Below are positions 34,542-44,136 of a stretch of 64,000 nucleotides of DNA, piece after piece. A program made the position numbers and the translations under genes. Within the stretch, counting starts at the first letter, position 1, and each line of letters opens with the position of its first letter. This DNA comes from Basidiobolus meristosporus CBS 931.73 (taxonomy: Eukaryota; Basidiobolomycota; Basidiobolomycetes; Basidiobolales; Basidiobolaceae): positions 111,282 through 175,281 of the forward strand of contig MCFE01000093.1 of assembly GCA_002104905.1 (NCBI GenBank). Reading direction: 5' to 3'. The notes under the pieces are model-generated. The model did no database searches, had not been told where the DNA came from, and was given only the letters and a program-made list of their open reading frames with translations.

Positions 34542-35165
34542 CTATGATTCAGCCTGCTGGCGGCGTCTCCTTTCCATCTGAAGCTCCTTCCTCAAATTCA
34601 TGTTCTCCTCCTCTATGTCCCTTAGCCTCTCCTTAAGCATTGCTCGCTGCTCCTCCAGCTGGCGAACGTTGTTTTCATTATTCAGCTCGACCGAGATTGC
34701 CACCGCATCTATAACCCGCAAAACTCGCCAGAACCGGAACAAAATCAACAAGGATGCGACCTCTCGTTGCCGCCCCTTGAGCGTAAGCTCCAATATGAAA
34801 GAGGCTACTACGATTATCGCATCCAGTAAATGCAACCAGCCATGTCTACCGGTTATGTAGTAGAAAGGACCGAACACCATCAGCTTCAACAAGTTTTCTA
34901 CTATGAAGATGGCGAGGATCACGAGCGACAAATGAGACAACACGTTGATGATGGCAAGCTCCTCAAGCTGCTCTTTTTCTAACAAGGTGATGCTTATCTC
35001 CACCAGGACGATGCATAGATCAACAAATACCAAGAACAATACCAACAAGTGGGCGCGCTTGCTCTCAAGGCTTTCACCCAGTCTTTCGCGTAGTTTTTTC
35101 TTTGTGTGCTGATTGTTGTTGGGCGCTTCCAAGGGAAATACGCCGTACTGCGAACTGCGGTTCAT
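34542..35165 (-). CDS. HVCN1: Voltage-gated proton channel Hv1
   Basis: This single-exon gene encodes 207 aa. Four helices form a lone voltage-sensor domain. S1 carries the selectivity Asp in LFLVFVDLCIVLVEI (human Asp112). S2 has VENLLKLMVF, and S3 has LLDAIIVVASFILEL. S4 is LILFRFWRVLRVID, with the three Arg spaced every third residue and the conserved Trp. A C-terminal heptad-rich coiled coil (ENNVRQLEEQRAMLKERLRD) matches the dimerisation helix of animal Hv1. There is no pore domain. Its role is proton export on depolarisation, controlling cytosolic pH. Confidence 0.93.
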   Translation of the reverse strand: MNRSSQYGVFPLEAPNNNQHTKKKLRERLGESLESKRAHLLVLFLVFVDLCIVLVEISITLLEKEQLEELAIINVLSHLSLVILAIFIVENLLKLMVFGPFYYITGRHGWLHLLDAIIVVASFILELTLKGRQREVASLLILFRFWRVLRVIDAVAISVELNNENNVRQLEEQRAMLKERLRDIEEENMNLRKELQMERRRRQQAES

Positions 35166-35478
35166 GTTGTGTTGGTAAGCGTCACAAATAGCTTCGAAGC
35201 AGTCACTCGGAAACGAGGAGATAACATTGGATCAACCAGCTCCTATTCGCAATCTATTTAGATTACATCGGCAGCATGGATTGAATCAGCCAAGTCCAGT
35301 GGGTGGAATCGCACCGTTCCAACATCCATTATCGGCCCAATCACCAGAGGTGCTGAACGATCTTTTTTTTAGGATTTTTTTTTGAGTCGTTTTTTTTTCC
35401 AGCATGTGGGTTTATTAGCAGCGGCGGTTTCGCGTTTAAACGTTCTTCAACTAATTGCTTGCCAACCAAGAATCAGTC

Positions 35479-35859
35479 ATGTCTGCTCCCAACCCCAAGG
35501 CCTTCCCTCTTTCTGATGCTACCCTTAGCAACACCATCCTTGACCTTGTTCAACAAGCTTCCCACTACAAGCAATTGAAGAAGGGTGCTAACGAAGCCAC
35601 CAAGACCTTGAACCGTGGTATCTCCGAATTCATCGTCATGGCCGCTGATACCGAGCCCATCGAGATTCTTCTCCACCTTCCTCTCCTCTGCGAGGACAAG
35701 AACGTCCCCTACGTCTTCGTTCCTTCCAAGGTTGCCCTCGGCCGTGCCTGCGGTGTTTCCAGACCTGTTGTCGCCGCCTCCGTCACCACCAACGAAGGTT
35801 CCGACTTGAAGCCCCAAATCCAAACCCTCAAGCTCCAAATCGAGAAGCTCCTCATCTAA
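35479..35859 (+). CDS. SNU13: SNU13/15.5K (NHP2L1), K-turn binding protein
   Basis: This is a 126-aa single exon. It contains the L7Ae-family signature [20 protein letters not shown] and [13 protein letters not shown], then [10 protein letters not shown]. The protein binds the K-turn of U4 snRNA and the C/D motif of box C/D snoRNAs. It is therefore the likely core protein for the intronic snoRNAs at 4.1-4.6 kb. The ATG at 35479 is preferred; the upstream in-frame extension starts at a non-ATG codon. Codon use is biased, as in eL42. Long T-tracts (35371-35400) precede the gene and may be a promoter element. Confidence 0.96.
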   Translation: MSAPNPKAFPLSDATLSNTILDLVQQASHYKQLKKGANEATKTLNRGISEFIVMAADTEPIEILLHLPLLCEDKNVPYVFVPSKVALGRACGVSRPVVAASVTTNEGSDLKPQIQTLKLQIEKLLI

Positions 35860-36294
35860 TTTCCCTTCACGATCCATAGAAAATCCAACTTGCCGAAGTA
35901 ACACCCTTATAATAATTAAGGTGCTGAGGCCTCAACATATATCTGTGGTTAAATGATGCACTGCAACATAGAAGTTTTCTTTCTTTTCCCCATGTTAACC
36001 TTCGGCTATTCAATCTTCACCATTGTATAGTTGCCAGTGTATAGAATAAAGAGAAATCCAATGAAATCCTTTTCTGATCGTTTATTGTTGTTTTTCGCCG
36101 CCTGAGTGGAACTCAGGTTCGTGTGTAATGTGTATGTCCTGTACAACGCTTGATTAATCCTAAACAGTGAGAAGCACACAGATATTCTATACCATAAATA
36201 TATGTATACGCGAAAATAACATTGAGATGGAATAAAAATGGTTCGGCCCCGCTACTTACTCCACATGGCCTGCTGGTCAATTGCGCCGCTCTGC
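35860..36294. other. Convergent 3' region
   Basis: This lies between the SNU13 stop and the SET-protein stop. AATAAA occurs near 36046. No other gene is seen. Confidence 0.4.
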
Positions 36295-37779
36295 CTAGGG
36301 CTCGGAATCAGGCTCGGACTGTGAGATATCGGGGGTGGAGTCCTTCTTCCAGTTTCCGCGGTCAACCTCGGAGCCGTAGTACGCGAACAGCTCCTCGCCA
36401 ACCTCGACGTCCCGTGTGGTCATGCATATGATTTGGTTGACGATGTATCCTTCCAAGAAAGCAACGTTACCGCGTCGGACGTCCTCGTTCATAAAATGGT
36501 ATGGACACCAAATGGGCCCCTCCGGGTCCGTGAACGGCATCCCCTTCTCGTCGGTTGCGTCGAGGACTGTGCGGCGATACATGATTGAGTAGTGGGACGC
36601 AAGCCCAACCCCATCTTTCAATGAGTCGAACTCGTCCTCGGTCATTGGAACTCCAAAGTAAAAGCCTAGTGGCGTCCAGGCCGGAATGAAGCGCTTTGCC
36701 CATAGCCCACGCCCTGCATTTGGAATGGACGACTCTTTTACTTCTATAATCTCATCCAGTCTAGTGGGGCAGCTTAGCCTCACCCTAGGCTTCTCAGGTT
36801 TGCTATCAGTCGTTTCTGTCAAGGTTTCTTCCGACTTTACGATTACCTCGGATTTGGTCGTCTCGCTAGATACCAGGGCTGTGGAGGCTTCGACCTGAAC
36901 TTCATTGGTGGTGATGGTTTTGACCTCTGTGTGCTCTAGGGTCGTTCTCTCATTGGGTTCTTGGATCTGCAGGTTTTCGCTGGTAGTATCTTCGGTCTTG
37001 GGAGCCTCGGGAGCAGCCCCTTCGGCCACGACGTTCTCCTCAGTAGGATTCTCCGTTTTGGGAACATCTTCGATTTCGGGATCCTCTTCTCTGGGTTTTT
37101 GTTTTTCTTGTGCAGATTCCTCGTGCCTTTTTCCGAAGCAGACGGGCCAGTCGTGTTTGATCAGCTTGTCCATCCATTTGTTGTATTCTGCGCGGGCACT
37201 TTCGAAATTCCCTGGCTCGTAGGCCAAACGGAAATGGGTGGATTTCGCCCCCTCCGGCTTGAAGGGAATAAAATATTTGTCCCCGTTGGTTGTAAGACAA
37301 GCGCTAGCACTGTTCATCGGGGTCTGTTTTGACGTTAGACGAAGGGAATAGGTAAAAGATCGTTAGACTACACATACCTTGCCGGTAAAAACTCTTGGTA
37401 AGTTACGCTCCTCTGATATCTTCTTGTCCAAGGCCACGGCAGCCTTGATCAGCTCCGTTCTTGATGCTTCTCTCTTTGGATGCTGACGCAGAGCCAGAAA
37501 CATTATATACATTTGAGTGTGCCAACGCGGTTTATTCAGCTTCTTGCGCTTAGTACGCCCATTTGCACGGGAGTTACTACGCTTACGAGAGGAGTCAGGG
37601 GTTTTATTATGCTCTGTAGTGCGAGAAGCTTTAGGGGTTTTAAGTATATCATCATCGGATTCCTGGTCCGAATTTGGAGATTGCTCATCGTAATGGTTTT
37701 TGCTATCTTCGTCCGAAGATAAATCAGCCTCTAACTTTGTCGATTTATCGTGAGGGCGGTATGAAGCACAAGCAGCCAT
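36295..37779 (-). CDS. SET-domain protein with HARE-like N-terminal region
   Basis: Exon 1 (37378-37779) and exon 2 (36295-37323) join to 476 aa. Across the splice site the segment HTQMYIMFLALRQ ... FTGKTPMNSASACL ... GDKYFIPF resembles a HARE/ASX winged-helix DNA-binding domain; this is a tentative call. A Glu/Thr-rich linker follows. The C-terminus is a SET domain, with SIPNAGRGLWAKRFIPAWTP, then FMNEDVRRGNVAFLEGYIVN and VGEELFAYYG. The usual NHSC motif is replaced, as in PRDM-type SET domains, so catalytic activity is uncertain. It is probably a chromatin regulator or lysine methyltransferase. Confidence 0.8.
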
Positions 37780-38842
37780 TGAAATGTAGTTTGTGGAAGA
37801 AGAAACGGGCACTTGCAAAGGAAAAACAAAACAATGGTCCAATTTTAGTTAGCCAAATGAAAGGATTGGGCGAAGAGTGGTTTGGAGTAAAGAAACAAAA
37901 TCAATGCAGACGTATCAGGTTGGTTGTTGCGATAGGTTAGGAAGGCAAAGTGCGAAAAAGCGAGAAATTCCCTTGCTACGATAGAGAAGTAAACAAGTGC
38001 ACGGAAAAATGTGCAGGATGCTGATGCTGATGCTGGTGCAAGCTCACCAGTTTTGTGTGGAAGATTTTGGAAATGATTGATTTGATGAAACCCTGATGTA
38101 AACAATTTCATCCAGAGGTCTTCAGCGACAGCAACTTGCCATTTCCTCTACCGTGAAAAAAATCCTTGGTTCGAGGTGCCGCAATGCATGTAGTGTATTC
38201 CGGAACGAAATAGCAATCTTAATTAAAGTTGGCATAATCTAACGCCCATGTGGAGCCGAAGGTTTTTGGTCTTGGCATGGCTTTCGTATTGTTGTTATCA
38301 ACTTGGCCCTGCGAAATCAACGAATGGCCATACCCTGTCTAATACCAATCCGACGTCCTGGGTTCCTAACTGAGAACCAGTAAATGTTTTACCCTTTGCC
38401 AAGATCCCCAATTCGAACATGGAATATTCCATATTTTCCCGGAATCCAACTCGAACAATACTACAACCAGATGATCCGGAATGGTGGTGAACATGTTTCT
38501 TCTTTTGGTGATTTATTCAGAAGAAAAGATTGCTTGATATTAAGGTTGGATGGTCATGAAATGATGCTTAGTGGATGTTCGTACAGCAGTTGTCAACATC
38601 CACCCATGAAAATCACGCTGTACATTCTTTCTATACATACAAGTAGGCGGCAGTGGCAAGGGTTGAGTGTGTGGATGTGACGGACCAAAATCGATGGACA
38701 GGGATGCGGGTAGGACTAAAAGAGCAAAATGCCCGCAGCTCAATATGGAATCAAAATGAAAAGAATGTGAAGAATAAGTTATTAAAGGAAATAGGTTGAT
38801 GTAATATTCTAGGTGGGTCGATTCTGATGGTATCCCTTTTCT
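37780..38842. other. Long intergenic region
   Basis: About 1 kb lies between the SET gene start and the stop of the next minus-strand gene. It contains a short TGATGC tandem (around 38018-38036). Small ORFs here have no domain. No tRNA is recognised. Confidence 0.4.
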
Positions 38843-39319
38843 TCAGTAGAGCGCCTCCTTGAGCACAACCAAAAACATGGCCAGGCCACAATACTTGGCG
38901 CTGGTGAACATCATGCTCTGTGTTTGTTTGGTGGGCAGAAAGCTGCTGAGCCAGTTGGCCAATTGCTGGTTGCCCTGTGGAGCATTCATACGCTTCGTAT
39001 GATAGTAATCCAAGGACTCGGAGGCCTCTCGTTCCTTCAACAGACGGAGCTGGATAAGCGCTTGGTCGATGGAATGAGTATGGATGCTTCTGAATGGATT
39101 GGCCTTGGGAGCATATGCAACGGTTTCGTAGGAGGTGGAGTTGTCGAGTAAGACTTGGAGGTTGGTTTTCTCGGAATATTTGGCACCAGCACCGCTGACC
39201 AGCATATAGCTTTCGTTAGGCATGTAACACGAGGAAAGAATTAGAAGTGGCAGTAGCGCCAAGCATAATAAGGGTAGGTAGGTGTGAGGATCAGAGCTGA
39301 TATAGTGTTTGGCGGCCAT
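38843..39319 (-). CDS. Small protein with hydrophobic helices at both ends
   Basis: The ORF from the ATG at 39319 encodes 158 aa. It has a strong hydrophobic helix near the start (YLPLLCLALLPLLILSSCY), a hydrophilic middle with DYYHTKRMNAPQ, and a second weaker helix at the C-terminus (YCGLAMFLVVLKEALY). It could be a two-pass membrane protein or a secreted one. No family is recognised. A perfect 50-bp tandem duplication lies immediately upstream. Upstream exons cannot be ruled out. Confidence 0.5.
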   Translation of the reverse strand: MAAKHYISSDPHTYLPLLCLALLPLLILSSCYMPNESYMLVSGAGAKYSEKTNLQVLLDNSTSYETVAYAPKANPFRSIHTHSIDQALIQLRLLKEREASESLDYYHTKRMNAPQGNQQLANWLSSFLPTKQTQSMMFTSAKYCGLAMFLVVLKEALY

Positions 39320-39320
39320 C

Positions 39321-39420
39321 GTTGCGTAGAGCGTGGTAGAGAGTGACACGGAGTTCTATGGTCAGGTTGAGTTGCGTAGAGCGTGGTAGAGAGTGACACG
39401 GAGTTCTATGGTCAGGTTGA
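39321..39420. repeat. Perfect 50-bp tandem duplication
   Basis: Positions 39321-39370 and 39371-39420 are identical over 50 bp. The duplication begins one base from the start codon of the 158-aa ORF, so it duplicates that gene's 5' untranslated or core promoter region. The lack of any mismatch points to a recent event or an assembly artefact. Confidence 0.95.
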
Positions 39421-40790
39421 TTCCAAAAGCTGGAACGGATTTTGAGTGGGAGTCTACGTGGAGTAAAAGGAGGCTCTAAAACTGCACATGCGAACTAAGA
39501 ACTGGATGAAACCTTCGTAGTTCAGTAATATATATTGTTGAGGGACCCCTTCGTCCCCAAAATCGCCGGATATTTAAGGTAAACATCACCGATTTCCCAT
39601 AGTTTACCAACTGGTAATAATACTGAATGTAACTGATATCATCCAAATATGGCCTCACATGTAACAAGAATGCGCCAATGGTCAGCGAGGATGAAGGCAA
39701 TGCCAGATATATAGCGATTGTTTATATCAATGGCGGTGTGAATGGGCATGCCTTCGGTACATACGCATCTGCATCCAATGCGAAATCGAGCTCCAGGTAG
39801 CCAATGAGAGAGGATCCAAGCTAGACTAATATAGAACTTGGAGAAAAAATGCCTGCCAATGATGCTCTCCGTTATTGTTATCTTGTAATGATACGATCTT
39901 TTCACAGGAATGTAACGATCCTCGGGATACAAATTATTCTTGAGCAACATTTGTTTGCATCTCGTTCATGCAGCAGCTGCCTGGGTTAATTATGTTCCAA
40001 ACGTTCGCTTCCTCATCATCGAAGCTACTTGCCCTTGGTGCTTATTGCCGACTACCGAGACTCTCACATGCTAGACGGTGAAGAGCAGAACATATAAACA
40101 AATCCATACCACCAACGAGCGAGTGGCATATCGACAGGCCCATGCCCTGTTATTACAAGGTAGCAAGGTAGCAATATGCCTAGACGATCCTTGTCCATCA
40201 CATGTTGGCATTTCTTAATCTAGCGAGCCCCAAGTTAGCATTTCCTTAAACCTTACTGTAGCCCAGGTGGGCTGGGCTTCGCTTCGCTTGTATCATCTGA
40301 AATGTATTCACAGTCAGATTGTTCCGGAGCAGAGGAATCCGTCCGGAGTATATCACTCTACCCAATTCCGAAACGAGAGGATATTTCATTGCTGGATCCA
40401 AATGAATTTATGTAACAGATCACCTCGCCAGACAGGTTCGGTACTGCTCTCAGGCTGTTTGATTCCTTTGTTTTGAGTCCTTTAAGAGTTGTGTTTGTAG
40501 TATATCTAAGTCTATTACCCACTTATTTGGGCGTCACAAATGAATTTCCTAGCGATAAAAGCTAGTTGAGGATCCAATCTGAATTAGGCCACTTCAGTCT
40601 CGGCAGATTTCTATTGAACCGTCATCATTTAACGATCGTTTAACGATCTTTTTAGGGAGCTACTGCTGGTGCCATTTTTCATTCGGTTATTTTATCGCTT
40701 TTCCTTGGCTACTTTCCTCCAGTTGCTTGTTGTTAGTATTGTTGATATTTAGAGACCACTACTCTTCACTATACACCCCACCTTTACCAC
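39421..40790. other. Long intergenic region
   Basis: About 1.4 kb with no convincing exon on either strand. ORFs at 39476-39950 (minus) and 40267-40476 (plus) lack domains. There is a small local duplication, CAAGGTAGCAAGGTAGCAAT near 40160, and AACGATCGTTTAACGATCTT near 40632. I found no tRNA. Confidence 0.4.
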
Positions 40791-42140
40791 ATGAACACCA
40801 GCAGACTCAACGAATTGCTCGAGGACCACAACAAGCCTATTGTAGAGTCCCCTCCGCCATACTCGACTGTGATCGGTGACCGAAAAGCTGGACTTGAAAG
40901 GCTTGAATCCCTTTCTACAAATGTGGCTTCTCCGAGAAAAAGCCAGCCAGGAACTCCAGTCAAGGAAAACCAAATGCTAGATAAGGTGAGTCCCACATTC
41001 TCTTTGAACTGCCCACTGCTTTGTTACTGAACCCGGTGCTCTTTCTTATTGAAACTAGATGGTTCATTTAGAAAGCTTATGTTCTTCTATGCAAACCATG
41101 CTAGAGTTTCAAACTTTTGCGTACAAAGATGTGAAAACCCATCTATCAGAGTAATTACCCCTTCTTTTGAAATCTCTTCCGCCAAGTCGTGTAACAAACA
41201 CCTCCTTCACCTGTAGAATTAGCAAATCCATCAATCGCAGGGAGATAAACGAGCCGACTTCTCCTGATACGCCAACGCCTAGAGCCACTCAAAAATTAAG
41301 TGAACTGGTATTGCCAAGGTTGACCATATGAGTTCGATATGTCAGTTGTTAATCCCTTCTACAAAGCTGTTGGAAGATCCACCCCTTTTGAAAGCGGGTG
41401 AAGTTGAAGGCGACAAGGCTTCGCCAACGGAGTCTCTCGACGAAGATGCGGGCTACGATCGTGTATGCAATATGCTTGACCATCTACTCAATGATGCTAA
41501 GGCTGCTATCAATACCGAATCTCCACTAGATATCAGCTATTCGGAAGATCTGGACGAAGAGCTGACATCGTCCGCCTCCCTTATCACCCCGGTCCGCTCT
41601 GAGTTAAGAGAAAAGAAGGAAAAAGAGCAGATGGAAGTGGCGCCCAAAACCCCCTATTTCGAGCCACCGCTACCCACGGGGTCAATCAAAAAGAACACCA
41701 CGGAATTGAGATTTTGGTGCCAAGTAGTAAAAGATGGGGAGGAGCAGGAGCCGTATCAGATCCAGCGCAAATTGGTGTTGCCTAATATAACTCCTCGCAA
41801 GAAGAGCTCTACCCGATCTTTGGATAGCGCCAGTGGGCAGATCAGTTGCGCCGAGCCAGCTGGCATCTATGATCAAAGCAAAACAGTCATGTCAATGATT
41901 TACTGGACTCTGCTATTTACACTGGGGGCATTGCTACTGGATAGGTACCTCATAGAGCTTGCCAGCGCCCAGGTTGCCAATGCTATGGAGTACATCTCGC
42001 CTGATCGGCAGGTGGAGTTCATGGAGCTTTCCGAGTCTGAAGATGAGGACCAAGACGCCCGTGAAATCGAATATACAATGGGGGACACTGACAACGAAAC
42101 CCCTCTGCGCCGCCGCCGTGTCCGCCGCTATTCGATGTAG
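40791..42140 (+). CDS. Unknown protein with one C-terminal membrane helix
   Basis: Exons 40791-40985, 41059-41150, 41217-41307 and 41367-42140 join in phase to 383 aa. The N-terminal half is Ser/Pro-rich with repeated SPRKSQPGTP- and TPTPRA-type motifs that look like proline-directed phosphorylation sites. One hydrophobic helix, MIYWTLLFTLGALLLDRYLI, lies about 80 residues from the end. It is followed by an acidic stretch (ELSESEDEDQDARE) and a basic end (RRRRVRRYSM). This suggests a single-pass ER or nuclear-envelope protein. I do not recognise the family. Confidence 0.65.
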
Positions 42141-42585
42141 AATTGCCACTCGGTGGCTGCTCCAGCCCTCTTTCGATCGATGCATCGTAGCCACCATATC
42201 ACCTTATTTGATCACGTATTCCTTGTTAGCTCTTCTACGTCACCCAACCACCCACCAAATTTTCTTTTTTGTACAATATTCAGTTTTGCAAGCTCCATGC
42301 TTCCCAATATTTTAATACATATGCTTTTATGACTTATATCTCCGATATTCATTGCCCTGTGCATCTCCATGTATTAAGTGTAACAAATTCCCAACCATAC
42401 CGATCAATCGATCACATAACCGATCGATCAATCATCGATAGAGCATGGAGGTTGCGCAGCCGTACATTGAGTGTCGAGTTTCTTGCACCGACTGCCAGCA
42501 TCAGCCAGATTTCCTACGCGGGGCCCAGTAGGTAGTTCCAACAACACCTTCCAGCCCTCCTTTCCTGCATTAACCAAGAGGAAGC
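42141..42585. other. Intergenic
   Basis: AT-rich spacer with several CGATCGAT-like motifs (around 42400-42440). No gene is seen. Confidence 0.4.
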
Positions 42586-43253
42586 ATGTCGCCTAATCCC
42601 TCGAAAACCATCTTGAATAGAAGATATTTCTATTTTGAGCACCATCTGAAGGATACTCCTTACTTTTCTATGGAGGAAATGAAATTACGGGAGCCAAATT
42701 TGTATTTTGAACTCGTCGACCGTTTTCGTACAGAGACAGAGAAAAGCGCCCCCTTTGCCTCTAGTATGTCATTGGTTGATCGGATGTATCATAATATCGA
42801 TGAGCTACGTTTTCAGCAAGCTCTTGATAATTCTCTTGACGAGAACGAAGAGGAGGAGGAGAGAGGAGGAGAGAGGAGGAGGAGAGGGAGAGGGAGAGGA
42901 GAAGGGGGAGAGCCTGGACCCAACCGAACGTGAAGATCTGATCAGCGAGTTTAAAGATCTTATGAAATACAAGTTTCTGTCGGGCGATGATGTAGGTTCA
43001 AACTCGATTGAATATTCTCTAGGGAAAAGTCTAACCCATCCTTAGAAGCACTTTGATTACTCAAAGGTAGACACCAACGAGGTAAGTTTCAAGTTTATTA
43101 CGTTGACTTCGAACGACTTGGTAGTAATGTCGTTTACCCTAGGAATACGACGATCTCCACCAGGTTGGTGAAGATTTGGAAGCGGAATATTTTGATTCAG
43201 AGGAGCCAAACGAGATCAACATAGAGAACGAAACACACGAGTATGATTACTAA
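42586..43253 (+). CDS. CCDC97-like protein with a frame break in a purine tract
   Basis: The N-terminal frame (42586 on) reads RRYFYFEHHLKDTPYFSMEE and REPNLYFELVDRF. The C-terminal part reads EDLISEFKDLMKYKFLSGDD, HFDYSKVDTNEEYDDLHQ and EAEYFDSEEP. Together these match CCDC97 (DUF2052), a poorly known, spliceosome-associated conserved protein. Exons end at 42991, then 43046-43081 and 43143-43253. The two parts are in different frames, and the switch must occur inside the GAGGA-rich tract at 42843-42911, which has no GT and so no canonical intron. A one- or two-base length error or mutation in the microsatellite is the likely cause. Confidence 0.8.
42843..42911. repeat. GAGGAGA-type purine microsatellite
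   Basis: About 69 bp of nearly pure A/G lies inside the CCDC97-like coding region. It encodes Glu in one frame and Arg/Gly in the others, and it coincides with the frame break. Confidence 0.9.
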
Positions 43254-43378
43254 GAAAGCCCTTGACTTGTAAATAATTTCTAGTTTTCCTTCTCAACAAC
43301 GGGCCCATAAAATTCCTTCTCAACAGCGGGGCCTACGTGAATTATATACAACCATGGTATTCTCGAATAAACACAGAC

Positions 43379-43669
43379 TTAGAGAGGCTCTTTATCTCGA
43401 TGCTTACTGAGAAGCCTGGCACGCTCGTCATAAATATGTCGTTCTCGGGCCGACATCAGGGTCCAGGCAGTTTTCAAGCTCCGGAGAAGTTCAGGCAGTG
43501 CTTCCTGCGGATGCTCGAATCTTTTTTCACGCAGAAACAGGCCAAACCCAGGGTCATCTGCAATACTTGGGCATTCATCCCCGCTCTCGTCCTCGTTCTC
43601 GCCCTCATCCCCATCCACCGAGCCTACATAGGATGACTCGGACGAAATATCACTTTCTTCGGCAGTCAT
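43379..43669 (-). CDS. Small acidic HMG-box-like protein
   Basis: This is a 96-aa single exon. The first 40 residues are Glu/Asp/Ser-rich. The rest reads PGFGLFLREKRFEHPQEALP, then LLRSLKTAWTLMSARERHIY and DERARLLSKHRD. It fits the HMG-box pattern, with an initial Phe, Trp in helix 2, and MSxxERxxYxExA. HMG-box proteins bend DNA or bind nucleosomes. It is short and might have lost an N-terminal exon. The opposite strand has an ORF over the same bases with no domain. Confidence 0.6.
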   Translation of the reverse strand: MTAEESDISSESSYVGSVDGDEGENEDESGDECPSIADDPGFGLFLREKRFEHPQEALPELLRSLKTAWTLMSARERHIYDERARLLSKHRDKEPL

Positions 43670-44136
43670 CACAATGCTAAATGCTCACCACCTAACCCAA
43701 GCTCGCCTTAAATATCCCAAATGAGAAGCTCGCCTTAAATATCATAATCAGAGCCCCATTTGATCAGTCCGCATGTACGGCCCACTCAATATGCAAAATT
43801 ATCCGATGATTATATCGGTGTAGCTCATTAATGATTATATCGGTGGTGATGTGTAGCTCATTAATGTAAGCCTTATCTAATAATCTACTTAAAGTGTACT
43901 CACTCTGCAACTTAAAGCTGAAACCGGAAAATCATTAAAACTAACGGCTTAGTGCCTCAAGTCACAATATATCAATAATCCGGCACCACCCACTGCAGTC
44001 CACTACTTTCTCTATTTTGCAACCCCCTACTTTTCCTTTCCACCCGCCACTTCCTCGTCGAACCTGTTGCTTACTCCACAGGTTGCCGTAACCCCAAGCT
44101 AATTCACCGGCAGAGTGATGTAAAGGAACAAAATAA
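43670..44136. repeat. Divergent promoter with short direct repeats
   Basis: AAGCTCGCCTTAAATATC occurs at 43699-43716 and 43726-43743. ATGATTATATCGGTG and GTGTAGCTCATTAATG each occur twice within 43806-43866. The repeats lie between the HMG-like gene (minus) and the multispan gene (plus). They could be paired regulatory sites or slippage products. Confidence 0.6.

Noticed and set aside
39421-40790. tRNA or other small RNA gene in the long intergenic gap
   Set aside because: I found no tRNA B-box-like GGTTCRANNCC with a fitting cloverleaf and no box C/D pair there. A covariance-model search would be needed to be sure.
42843-42911. Programmed ribosomal frameshift in the CCDC97-like gene
   Set aside because: No slippery heptamer with a downstream structure was evident. 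A microsatellite length change is simpler.
43337-43680. Plus-strand ORFs opposite the HMG-box-like gene
   Set aside because: They are antisense to a better ORF with an HMG-box pattern and an acidic N-terminus. No domain in the plus frames.
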